From positions 1-13,945 of the forward strand of contig CAMPIM010000096.1 in assembly GCA_946886365.1 (NCBI GenBank): a stretch of DNA of 13,945 nt, read 5' to 3'. This document shows positions 6,856 through 13,220 of this stretch, in pieces. Below the pieces are notes generated by a model. The model worked only from the letters and a program-made list of their open reading frames with translations. It did no database searches and was not told the origin of the DNA. How positions within the stretch are numbered: the first letter of the stretch is position 1; each line of letters starts with the position of its first letter. The position numbers and the translations under genes were made by a program. This DNA is from an uncultured Novosphingobium sp. GTDB taxonomy: Bacteria; Pseudomonadota; Alphaproteobacteria; Sphingomonadales; Sphingomonadaceae.

Positions 6856-7158
6856 TCAGTCGGGCCGCCACTCGCCTATGGCAGGCCGCACCGGCTGAAC
6901 GACGAAATCGCCCGTGAACACGCCTTCCTTAGTAAAGGGGTCGCCCGCGAGCAGCGCGCGGACTGCGGCCTCATCTTCAGCCTCCAAAAGGAAGGAACTG
7001 CCTTGAGGGCTTGAGTCCGGCTTGTCTCCATCCAGCATCGCGCCAGCGACTTTCACCGCAGCCCCCTGTTCCAGCCAATAATCCAGATGGCGCTGCCGAT
7101 GCTCCAGCCGAAGGGGTAGAGCGCCCGGCTTGTCGGCGGCCAGAACGATGAAAAACAT
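6856..7158 (-). CDS. YCII-related small protein
   Basis: A 100-residue protein of the YCII/YciI-like family (dimeric alpha+beta barrel fold). The family pattern is visible: MFFIVLAADKPGALPLRLEHRQRHLDYW at the N-terminus, with the His of the LEHRQRHL helix in the usual place, then AGAMLDGD, SFLLEAEDEAAVRALLAGDPF and the end piece FVVQP. YCII proteins are thought to act as small enzymes or ligand-binding proteins; a defined reaction is known for few of them. It starts 27 bp after the marR stop codon on the same strand, with GGGAAG upstream of its ATG, so it is probably co-transcribed with the regulator. In catabolic loci such genes often accompany ring-cleavage or CoA-ester steps, but no specific role can be assigned here. 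Confidence 0.82.
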   Translation of the reverse strand: MFFIVLAADKPGALPLRLEHRQRHLDYWLEQGAAVKVAGAMLDGDKPDSSPQGSSFLLEAEDEAAVRALLAGDPFTKEGVFTGDFVVQPVRPAIGEWRPD

Positions 7159-7185
7159 GATCTTCCCGCTTCCCGTCGCTGATTT

Positions 7186-7722
7186 TTAGTCTTCGCCCTC
7201 GATCAGGCTCGAACCACCCTGCTCTCGCAGGACATCCTTCAAATTCTGCTTCACCTGCAACAGCACTTCCTCGCACACTCCCCTGTCGGCATCCGACACG
7301 CCTTCCAGGATACGGCGGTTCATCGTCGCAGCCAGTTCGATCATGAGGCCGATCACATCGAACCCCTTTTCCGTGATGAACACGCGCTTTGCCCGGCGGT
7401 CGTTGGCATCTGCCCGGCGTTCGACATGGCCCGACGCTTCAAGCCGATCTATCAAACCGCCGACAGTCACCTTGCCCACTTCCATCAGCCGGGCGAGATC
7501 GACCTGCATCATCCCGTCATTGCCTGCTCGCGACAAGGTGCTCAGCACCGACCATTGCGACCGGGTGATCCCGTAAGGCCGCATCAGCAAGTCCATCACG
7601 GTGCGCCGGATACGCGATACGTCGTGAACCAGATAGCCGAACGTGAACTGTTTCGCTGAAGGCCGTTTCGGCGTCTTCTTTTTCGGTGCGGCAGCTTTCA
7701 GCGTGTTCGTCATTCTCACCAT
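7186..7722 (-). CDS. MarR-family transcriptional regulator
   Basis: Winged-helix DNA-binding protein, probably a dimeric repressor released by a ligand, which in catabolic relatives is often an aromatic acid or its CoA ester. The core spans about residues 55-120: ITRSQWSVLSTLSRAG, the helix-turn-helix QVDLARLMEVGKVTVGGLIDRLEASGHVERR, and the wing ADANDRRAKRVFITEKG with the conserved DxRxxR-type Asp and Arg. A Lys/Ala/Pro-rich basic tail of about 24 residues precedes the fold. The start is uncertain: ATG at 7722 or the in-frame ATG at 7713, neither with a strong Shine-Dalgarno. The 153-bp upstream region holds several inverted repeats, which suggests autoregulation. It lies directly downstream of the acyl-CoA dehydrogenase gene on the same strand and upstream of the YCII gene. 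Control of the neighbouring operons is inference. Confidence 0.9.
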   Translation of the reverse strand: MVRMTNTLKAAAPKKKTPKRPSAKQFTFGYLVHDVSRIRRTVMDLLMRPYGITRSQWSVLSTLSRAGNDGMMQVDLARLMEVGKVTVGGLIDRLEASGHVERRADANDRRAKRVFITEKGFDVIGLMIELAATMNRRILEGVSDADRGVCEEVLLQVKQNLKDVLREQGGSSLIEGED

Positions 7723-7742
7723 CCAGTTAAAGGCAATTCAGT

Positions 7743-7762
7743 GCATCAGCTTCACCTGATGC
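7743..7762. promoter_or_regulatory. Inverted repeat upstream of marR, candidate operator
   Basis: Perfect 7-bp arms GCATCAG (7743-7749) and CTGATGC (7756-7762) are separated by 6 bases, a 20-bp site 20 bases upstream of the marR start. This size and place fit a MarR-dimer operator between promoter and gene. It could instead be a stem in the 5' untranslated mRNA. Confidence 0.5.
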
Positions 7763-7778
7763 TCTATAATTCGCCCCA

Positions 7779-7790
7779 CTATTGCAATAG
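7779..7790. promoter_or_regulatory. Perfect 12-bp palindrome CTATTGCAATAG upstream of marR
   Basis: CTATTGCAATAG reads the same on both strands and contains TTGCAA, similar to the TTGC-type half-sites used by many MarR-family proteins. On the reverse strand it would overlap or lie near the -35 region, with TATAGA about 16 bases further towards marR (weak match). Role is inferred from symmetry and place. Confidence 0.5.
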
Positions 7791-7875
7791 CGTATGATAG
7801 CGAACCCGATGATCAGCAGGCGTATGATGTCTCATAGCCTCTCTATGCTGACCAACCATGATCTGGCAACCGCCT

Positions 7876-9057
7876 TCATTTGCCGAACAGGTCGCGGCCG
7901 ATGATCTGCTTCATGACCTCCGCCGCGCCGCCCGCGATGCGGACGATGCGGGCGTCGATATAGGCTCGCGCGATCGGATATTCGGTCATATAGCCATAGC
8001 CGCCGAAAAATTGCAGGCATTGGTCCACGACCTTCACATGCAGGTTGGTGACCACCAGCTTCACCTTCGCCGCTTCGACGCCGGTCAACTCTCCTGCGAG
8101 GAAACGCTTGATGCACCAATCCGTGAAGGTCCGGGCTGACAAGATTTCGGCCGACAATTCTGCGAGCACGAACTGCGTGTTCTGGAAATCAGCCAGGGTC
8201 TGACCGAACATCTTGCGTTCGGCGGTATAGGCGACCGTCCATTCCAGCGCAGCTTCCGCCACGCAGATGCTACGCACCGCCTGCGTCAGCCTTTCCTGCG
8301 CCAGCTTGCCCATCATGATCCCGAAGCCGCCGCCCTCGCGGCCCAGAAGCCGCCAGGATTCCGCGCGCGCGTCCTCCAGGAAAATCTCCGACGTATCCTG
8401 TGCTTTCAGGCCAATCTTCTCAAGATTGCGGCCGCGTTTAAAGCCCGCTTGATGCGTGTCGATCGCGATCAGGCTGACGCCCTTGGCGCCCGCCGCCGGA
8501 TCGGTCTTGCACGCGCAGACCATGATGTCGGCCAGCTGCCCGTTGGAAATATAGACCTTTTGCCCGTTCAGCACATAATCATCGCCTTCACGAACGGCGC
8601 GGGTGCGGACTTCCTTGACGTCTGAACCAGCGCCCGGCTCGGTCAATCCAAGCGCGCCGATATACTCGCCCGCGACCATGCGGGGCAGGACCTCGCGCTT
8701 CAGCTCCTCGGTGCCTGCCGTCAGGATATAGGGCGCGACCATTTCCGAATGCACCATGAAACCGGGGCCGGTGATCCCCTTCTTCGCCAGTTCCTCGATA
8801 ACGACGACATTGTAGAGCCAGTCCGCGCCAAAGCCGCCATATTCCTCGGGAATGTTGGGGCAAAGGATGCCTACCTCGCCTGCCCGCTTCCAAACCTCGC
8901 GGGGGACGACCTCATCCTTTTCCCACTGATGATGGTTGGGAACCAGTTCCTCATCCACGAACCGCGCGACCGTTTCGCGAAACTGTTCATGCTCGGCGGA
9001 AAAGATGCCGCGTCCGCATTCGCTGCTGTGCTGCACGTCAACCACGGCGCGCCTCAT
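7876..9057 (-). CDS. Acyl-CoA dehydrogenase
   Basis: FAD enzyme that makes a 2,3-double bond in an acyl-CoA and passes electrons to ETF, whose beta subunit is encoded at the right edge of the window. At 393 residues it is full length. Signatures are GLTEPGAGSDV at 137-147, the substrate/FAD stretch around YISNGQLAD at 169-177, RKMFGQTLADFQ at 281-292, and FFGGYGYMTEYP then RIAGGAAEVMKQIIGR at 373-388. The medium-chain-type catalytic Glu position is Gly here (Gly376); instead Glu255 in LAQERL matches the base of isovaleryl-CoA and long-chain dehydrogenases. This hints at a branched or long substrate. It is the last gene of a five-gene reverse-strand unit and overlaps the lyase gene. The ATG at 9057 has no good ribosome site; GTG at 9045, with GAGG 6 bases upstream, may be the real start and would shorten it by four residues. 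Confidence 0.92.
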   Translation of the reverse strand: MRRAVVDVQHSSECGRGIFSAEHEQFRETVARFVDEELVPNHHQWEKDEVVPREVWKRAGEVGILCPNIPEEYGGFGADWLYNVVVIEELAKKGITGPGFMVHSEMVAPYILTAGTEELKREVLPRMVAGEYIGALGLTEPGAGSDVKEVRTRAVREGDDYVLNGQKVYISNGQLADIMVCACKTDPAAGAKGVSLIAIDTHQAGFKRGRNLEKIGLKAQDTSEIFLEDARAESWRLLGREGGGFGIMMGKLAQERLTQAVRSICVAEAALEWTVAYTAERKMFGQTLADFQNTQFVLAELSAEILSARTFTDWCIKRFLAGELTGVEAAKVKLVVTNLHVKVVDQCLQFFGGYGYMTEYPIARAYIDARIVRIAGGAAEVMKQIIGRDLFGK

Positions 9058-9931
9058 GCATTGCCAATGTTCTTTCCGCCTGTTTCAGGTGAGGGATGTC
9101 CAACATCTTGCCGTCGAGTCCCAAGGTTCCGGCGTCAGGGTTGGCGGCGAACAGGTCGACCACTCGCCGAGCGAAATCCACCTCATCAGACGATGGCGAG
9201 AAGCTTTCGTTGATGATGTCCACCTGCGCGGGATGTATCGCCACGCGGCCGGAAAAACCCTCCGCCCGCGCGGCCTTGCATGAGGCGCGCAGACCGTCCG
9301 GATCGCGAAAATCGACGTAGAGCGTGTCCACCGCTTCGCCACCCGCAGCATGCGCACCGAGCAGACAGAGCGAACGCACCATCTTGTACGTGTGCGTCCA
9401 TTCACCGTTCGCGTCGGTGTTGCCGCTCGCGCCGATCGCTGAACTCAGATCCTCCGCGCCCCATGTCAGCCCATATAACCGGTCCAGACCCGCCGCCGCA
9501 TAATCGCCCAGCCGGAAGGGGGAGACTGCGGTTTCGGTCGCCACCGGCAGGATGCGGATCGAACCCTGTTCGCCCCCGGATGTGGCTTCCAGCGCGCTCA
9601 GATAATGGCTGACCTGCGCCACATCCTCCGGCCCGTTGACCTTGGGCAGCATGATGCCGTCGGGCGCGACAGGCACGATCGCGGCCAAGTCTTCCAGAGT
9701 CCAGGGCGTGTCCAGCGGATTGACGCGCACCCACAGTTGAGACTTTCGTTCAGCGCGCGGACGTTCCTTGATAAAGGCCGGAACCATCTCCCGCGCTACT
9801 GGCTTGCGCGCGACGGCGACGGCATCTTCCAGGTCCAGGATGAAGGCATCGGCAGCGACGCCATCGACCTTGCCCAGCTTCTTCTCGCTGTCGCCGGGGA
9901 TGAAGAGGAAGGAACGGATCGGCAACGTCAT
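9038..9931 (-). CDS. CitE/HpcH-type CoA-ester lyase
   Basis: TIM-barrel lyase of the HpcH/HpaI-citrate lyase beta group (malyl-, methylmalyl- and citramalyl-CoA lyases), which splits a 3-hydroxyacyl-CoA into an acyl-CoA and an oxo acid with Mg2+. From the ATG at 9931 it has 297 residues and begins MTLPIRSFLFIPGDS, the family start. ILDLEDAV at 31-38, Arg69 in VRVNPLDT, the metal ligands Glu133 (ATETA) and Asp161 (WGAEDL), and AIHPAQVDIIN at 231-241 are all present, as is the end piece DGKMLDIPHLKQAERTL. The start overlaps the stop codon of the upstream MaoC gene as ATGA, a clear sign of coupled translation. An upstream in-frame start at 9970 would lie deep in the MaoC gene and is unlikely. 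The MaoC-lyase pair recalls itaconyl-CoA hydratase plus citramalyl-CoA lyase. The actual substrate is unknown. Confidence 0.9.
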   Translation of the reverse strand: MTLPIRSFLFIPGDSEKKLGKVDGVAADAFILDLEDAVAVARKPVAREMVPAFIKERPRAERKSQLWVRVNPLDTPWTLEDLAAIVPVAPDGIMLPKVNGPEDVAQVSHYLSALEATSGGEQGSIRILPVATETAVSPFRLGDYAAAGLDRLYGLTWGAEDLSSAIGASGNTDANGEWTHTYKMVRSLCLLGAHAAGGEAVDTLYVDFRDPDGLRASCKAARAEGFSGRVAIHPAQVDIINESFSPSSDEVDFARRVVDLFAANPDAGTLGLDGKMLDIPHLKQAERTLAMHEARRG

Positions 9932-10383
9932 GACGCGGGCCTCTTCATCTGGAGGCCGGACCGCTTGCACGATGCGACCAACTCATCCTTCTGATTGTAG
10001 CATTTGTGCAGGAAGGTCACGATCCCGGCTTCCGGCCGCGACTTTGACTCGCGCAGGTCGATGACCTCGCTGGTGACGTGGATCGTGTCCCCGTGGAACA
10101 GCGGGTTGGGGAAACGCACCTCATCCCAGCCAAGGTTCGCGACCGCCGTGCCCAGCGTCGTGTCCCCGACCGAAATGCCGACCATCAGGCCCAGCGTGAA
10201 GGCCGAATTGACCAGCCGCTGCCCGAAGGGCGTGCCCTTCATATATTCCTCATCCAGGTGCAGCAGCGCCGGATTATGGGTCATGCAGGAAAACAGAACA
10301 TTGTCTGTTTCGGTGATGGTGCGCCGAATGGGATGGTTAAAGACCATGCCGACTTCAAGCTCGTCAAACCAGACTCCGGGCAT
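9928..10383 (-). CDS. Single-domain MaoC hydratase, mesaconyl-/itaconyl-CoA hydratase-like
   Basis: One hot-dog domain of 151 residues, predicted to hydrate an enoyl-CoA (or dehydrate the reverse way). The key region is SCMTHNPALLHLDEEYMKGTPFGQRLVN at about 32-59: His42 is the conserved catalytic His, but the Asp normally five residues before it is Asn37. This, with TVANLGW-type and VRFPNPLFHGDTI stretches, is typical of the mesaconyl-CoA hydratase-like branch rather than classical PhaJ/hydratase 2. The start is the ATG at 10383, which shares one base with the thiolase stop (TGATG); a GTG directly before it is a less likely start. Its own stop overlaps the lyase start. The strict coupling of thiolase, MaoC and lyase suggests they work on consecutive intermediates. 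Family is well supported; the substrate is not known. Confidence 0.88.
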   Translation of the reverse strand: MPGVWFDELEVGMVFNHPIRRTITETDNVLFSCMTHNPALLHLDEEYMKGTPFGQRLVNSAFTLGLMVGISVGDTTLGTAVANLGWDEVRFPNPLFHGDTIHVTSEVIDLRESKSRPEAGIVTFLHKCYNQKDELVASCKRSGLQMKRPAS

Positions 10384-11579
10384 CACGCAAGTCCCAGGAT
10401 AGAGATGGCGGCGATGCCCTGATAGGGAACACCGCCCAGATTGTGCGTCAGTCCGATGGACGGGTTTGACAATTGCCGCTCCCCTGCCCGGCCCAGCAAC
10501 TGGCTGTAGACCTCATAGGCCATGCGCAGACCCGAAGCGCCGATCGGGTGCCCGAAACATTTGAGACCGCCGTCGATCTGGCAGGGCATCGCCCCATCCC
10601 GGTCGTAGCGCCCGTCCAATATGTCGAAAACCGCCCGGCCATCGTCGGAAAAGCCAAGGTCTTCCATCGTCACCAGTTCGGTGATGGAGAAACAGTCATG
10701 CACTTCGCTGAGGTTCACCTGGCGCTTGGGATCGGTGATCCCTGCTTCCTTATACGCCCGCGCCGCCGCGTTGCGGGTGGTGGCGACATAGCTGCCGTCC
10801 CACTCATTGGTCTGGGTCTCGCGGCCGGAACTGGTCGACAATTGCAATGCCTTGATCGTCACCAGGTCCGTCTTACCCAGAGCGCGCGCGATTTCCGGCG
10901 TGGTCACGATCGCGCATGCCGCGCCATCCGACACGCCCGAACAGTCAAACAGGCCCAACGGATCGGAGATCATCGGCGCGTTCATGATGGTTTCCATCGG
11001 CACCGCCTTCTGGAAATGCGCCTTGGGACTGTGCACGCCATTCTGGTGGCTTTTCCACGACACATGGCTGATGGCGCGCTTCAAGTCCTCCTTAGTCGTG
11101 CCATATTTCGCCCGGTAATAGGGCGCGAGCTGAGCAAAGCCGGCTGGTGCGGAACCCATCGGCATCCAAAGGTCGTTGAAGGTCCCTTTGAAGGCAGGAG
11201 GCAGGCCGCCAAAGCCCGTGTCCTTCAGCTTTTCCGACCCGATCGCCAGCGCAATATCCACCGCCCCGGACGCGACAGCATAAGCGGCTCCGCGCAGCGC
11301 TTCGGTTCCGGTCGCGCACATATTTTCGACGCGGCTCACGGGAATGCCTTCCAGACGCAGCGCCATCGCGGCGGGAATGGAGCTGTTGCCGACATTGACG
11401 CTATCGCCCCAGCAACCGAACCATGCCGCCTCGATCTGGTTGCGCGCGATCCCCGCATCGGCGAGCGCTTCCTCAAACGCTTCCTTCATCAGGTCAGCCG
11501 ACCCCATGTCCCATCGTTCGCCGAATTTCGAACAGCCCATCCCCAGAAGGGCCACCTTATCCTTGATACCCGTCGCCAT
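10383..11579 (-). CDS. SCP-x-type thiolase
   Basis: Thiolase-fold enzyme of the SCP2/SCP-x and archaeal acetoacetyl-CoA thiolase branch, 398 residues. It cuts a 3-oxoacyl-CoA with CoA, or in relatives such as steroid Ltp2 performs retro-aldol cleavage. The nucleophile is Cys88 in VENMCATGTEALRGA; His294 in EVHDCFSITE and His344 in CFGHPIGASG are the other conserved active-site residues. The C-terminal Cys-x-Gly of classical thiolases is replaced by a His-Asn-x-Gly-Gly segment (379-383), normal for this branch. GAGGAG overlaps the stop codon of the upstream fusion gene and lies 8 bases before the ATG at 11579; the gap is 12 bp. Thiolases of this branch usually need a separate DUF35 protein, and here that domain is at the end of the neighbouring gene. 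Whether it does thiolysis or retro-aldol chemistry is not settled by sequence. Confidence 0.92.
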   Translation of the reverse strand: MATGIKDKVALLGMGCSKFGERWDMGSADLMKEAFEEALADAGIARNQIEAAWFGCWGDSVNVGNSSIPAAMALRLEGIPVSRVENMCATGTEALRGAAYAVASGAVDIALAIGSEKLKDTGFGGLPPAFKGTFNDLWMPMGSAPAGFAQLAPYYRAKYGTTKEDLKRAISHVSWKSHQNGVHSPKAHFQKAVPMETIMNAPMISDPLGLFDCSGVSDGAACAIVTTPEIARALGKTDLVTIKALQLSTSSGRETQTNEWDGSYVATTRNAAARAYKEAGITDPKRQVNLSEVHDCFSITELVTMEDLGFSDDGRAVFDILDGRYDRDGAMPCQIDGGLKCFGHPIGASGLRMAYEVYSQLLGRAGERQLSNPSIGLTHNLGGVPYQGIAAISILGLA

Positions 11580-11591
11580 GTCGCGAACTCC

Positions 11592-13031
11592 TCAGGCCGC
11601 GCTCAGCGGCGTCGATTTCCAGAAGTAGCGGTTATATCCCCGCTGGCGGTCCTTCTCCTTGATGCGGAAGACCATGCGAACCTGATCGCCCGTGTCGATC
11701 CCGTCAGGGCCGATATCCACCATCTCCATCAGGACGCGCGCGCCATTGTCGAACTTCACGAAGCCGACCCACAGCGGTGGTGAAGGATGATAGGACAACC
11801 AATCAGCGGTCGATGTCAGGACTTCCGCAGTCTTGTTCCGCAAGGGAACATCAGTGAACTGCTCCCCCGGCGCATGACATTGCACGCAATATTGCATCTG
11901 GGGGAACTGAACCGCGCCGCAATTGCCGCACTTACCGGCATTGAAACCTTCGAGTTGGGCGGCGGAGCGATACTGCTCGGTCAGAGCCGTCTTGGCGCTC
12001 TTCTCCGAACGCATGCCCCATTCATTGTCGATCCCGCCGTAGAATGACAGCATCCGCAGATAGCTGTCCGTCCGCAAGGCATCCGCGATGGAACCCGCAA
12101 CGCCCCGCGCCGGGCGGACTGACGCGATGGCCTCTGTCGCCTGGAATATAAGGACATCGGCGCCCTGACCGAAACCGACCAGCAAAATCCGGTCGCCCGG
12201 CTGCGCCTTTTCCAGCGTCGCCGAGAACATCAGCAGCGCATGGGCCGCGCCAGCATAACCTACGCCGTCGTCCAACGCCCCGGCTACAGCGCCTCCAAAC
12301 TTCAGCGCCTTGGCCACCATGTCCGCCGCACCCTTCAGATAGGAGGGCATAACGAAATGCTGAATGTCGCCGATGGAGAGTTGCGCCTGATCCAGCGCCG
12401 CCCTGACAGCTTGGGGCACAATCTTCGCGTAACCTTCGTCGCGGACCCACCGTTCTTCCCAGCCATAATCGCTCTGGGCGTTCGCCGACCGGAAATGATC
12501 GACGAAAACTTCGGTGAGAGACGCTGATCCGATTAACCGCGCCACCACGTCACGGTCTGAAATCACAAAGGCAGCCGCCCCTGCGCCAAAGCTCATTTCC
12601 TGCGCACTGGCAGGCTTTGCAAAGGGATTGTCGGATGCGACCACAAGCGTCGCTTCCGCGCCCTTGAGCGCCTGTAGCAAGGCAGATGTTCCTGCCCGCT
12701 GCGAGCCAGCCGCATCCGACGTAGCGACACTCGCCGGGGCACCGATCGCCCGCGCCATGATTGCCGCATTCTGAAGGTCGGCATAAGGCAGGCTGGTCGA
12801 TGCCAGCCGTACGGCCTTTACGTTATCAAGGCTGGTATCAGCCAGGGCATCGCGGGCAGCTTCGACGCCCATAGTTATGGCGTCCTCATCCCAGCTGGTA
12901 AACGCCCTGCTGCCTTTCGCCTGCCCACGCAGGCCCGGCGCCATCCAACCATGCGCTTCCGCTATCAAGGAACGATCCAGCCGAAGCCGGGGAACATAAG
13001 CGCCGTAGCGCGAAATGCCGAGTTGAGTCAT
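11592..13031 (-). CDS. HMG-CoA-synthase-like protein fused to a zinc-ribbon/OB-fold (DUF35) domain
   Basis: A 479-residue fusion. Residues 1-330 have the HMG-CoA synthase/ketosynthase III fold: an early SRYGAYVPRLRL, then two thiolase-like halves with SFGAGAAAFVIS near 147-158 and GFGQGADVLIFQ near 287-298. Aligned by eye with bacterial and archaeal synthases, the catalytic Glu is Thr79, the nucleophilic Cys is Gln111 (QRAGT for CKAGT) and the His is Val227, so it is probably inactive as a synthase. Residues 360-479 are a DUF35 domain: a zinc ribbon with Cys368, Cys371, Cys382 and Cys385, followed by an OB fold with VGFVKFDNGARVLMEMVD. In archaea, thiolase, HMG-CoA synthase and DUF35 form one complex; DUF35 partners also occur with Ltp2, IpfD and BbsB. 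It is the first gene of the reverse-strand unit, with AGGTGAGG before the ATG, and is followed by the thiolase. A structural or CoA-ester-channelling role is inferred. Confidence 0.88.
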   Translation of the reverse strand: MTQLGISRYGAYVPRLRLDRSLIAEAHGWMAPGLRGQAKGSRAFTSWDEDAITMGVEAARDALADTSLDNVKAVRLASTSLPYADLQNAAIMARAIGAPASVATSDAAGSQRAGTSALLQALKGAEATLVVASDNPFAKPASAQEMSFGAGAAAFVISDRDVVARLIGSASLTEVFVDHFRSANAQSDYGWEERWVRDEGYAKIVPQAVRAALDQAQLSIGDIQHFVMPSYLKGAADMVAKALKFGGAVAGALDDGVGYAGAAHALLMFSATLEKAQPGDRILLVGFGQGADVLIFQATEAIASVRPARGVAGSIADALRTDSYLRMLSFYGGIDNEWGMRSEKSAKTALTEQYRSAAQLEGFNAGKCGNCGAVQFPQMQYCVQCHAPGEQFTDVPLRNKTAEVLTSTADWLSYHPSPPLWVGFVKFDNGARVLMEMVDIGPDGIDTGDQVRMVFRIKEKDRQRGYNRYFWKSTPLSAA

Positions 13032-13160
13032 TCACCTCACCTGCTCAAGGACGCAGCACCCTGCCGCCTGCCGTCGCTCACCGTGACGGCCATATTCAGC
13101 CAAAGACTCATTTAGTTCGCTAGATTACGTTACGCAAGGGTCTTATTCGATACAGTCGGC

Positions 13161-13188
13161 TTTACGACCGGATATTCGTGTTATATAT
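13161..13188 (+). promoter_or_regulatory. Possible promoter of etfB
   Basis: TTTACG (13161-13166) and TATATA (13183-13188) are spaced by 16 bases and face etfB. The match to the sigma70 -35 box is modest. It lies in the 189-bp gap between the divergent fusion gene and etfB, in which I see no gene. Confidence 0.25.
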
Positions 13189-13192
13189 GACC

Positions 13193-13206
13193 GTATGCTT
13201 GCATAC
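13193..13206. promoter_or_regulatory. Inverted repeat GTATGC-TT-GCATAC before etfB
   Basis: Perfect 6-bp arms (13193-13198 and 13201-13206) around TT, ending 4 bases before the GGAGG of etfB and just downstream of the possible -10 box. This is a good place for a repressor site or a stem that affects translation. No binding protein can be named. Confidence 0.4.
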
Positions 13207-13210
13207 TTAT

Positions 13211-13215
13211 GGAGG
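13211..13215 (+). promoter_or_regulatory. Ribosome binding site of etfB
   Basis: GGAGG five bases before the ATG at 13221 fixes the start of etfB. Confidence 0.75.
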
Positions 13216-13220
13216 GATGC

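Noticed and set aside
9932..9970. Upstream in-frame start of the CoA-ester lyase at 9970.
   Set aside because: It would add 13 residues within the MaoC gene that are not part of the family, while ATG 9931 gives the standard N-terminus and an ATGA overlap.
10473..11783. A 436-codon open frame on the + strand opposite the thiolase gene.
   Set aside because: It is the antisense shadow of a thiolase with complete active-site motifs; the translation has no recognisable domain and is rich in Arg, His and Ala as expected from GC-rich antisense frames.
5715..13197. CGTATG/CATACG hexamer present in three of the intergenic gaps, considered as a shared regulon motif.
   Set aside because: The hexamer also occurs within the BKACE coding region (2254-2259), the flanking bases differ between sites, and a 6-mer is too short to exclude chance.
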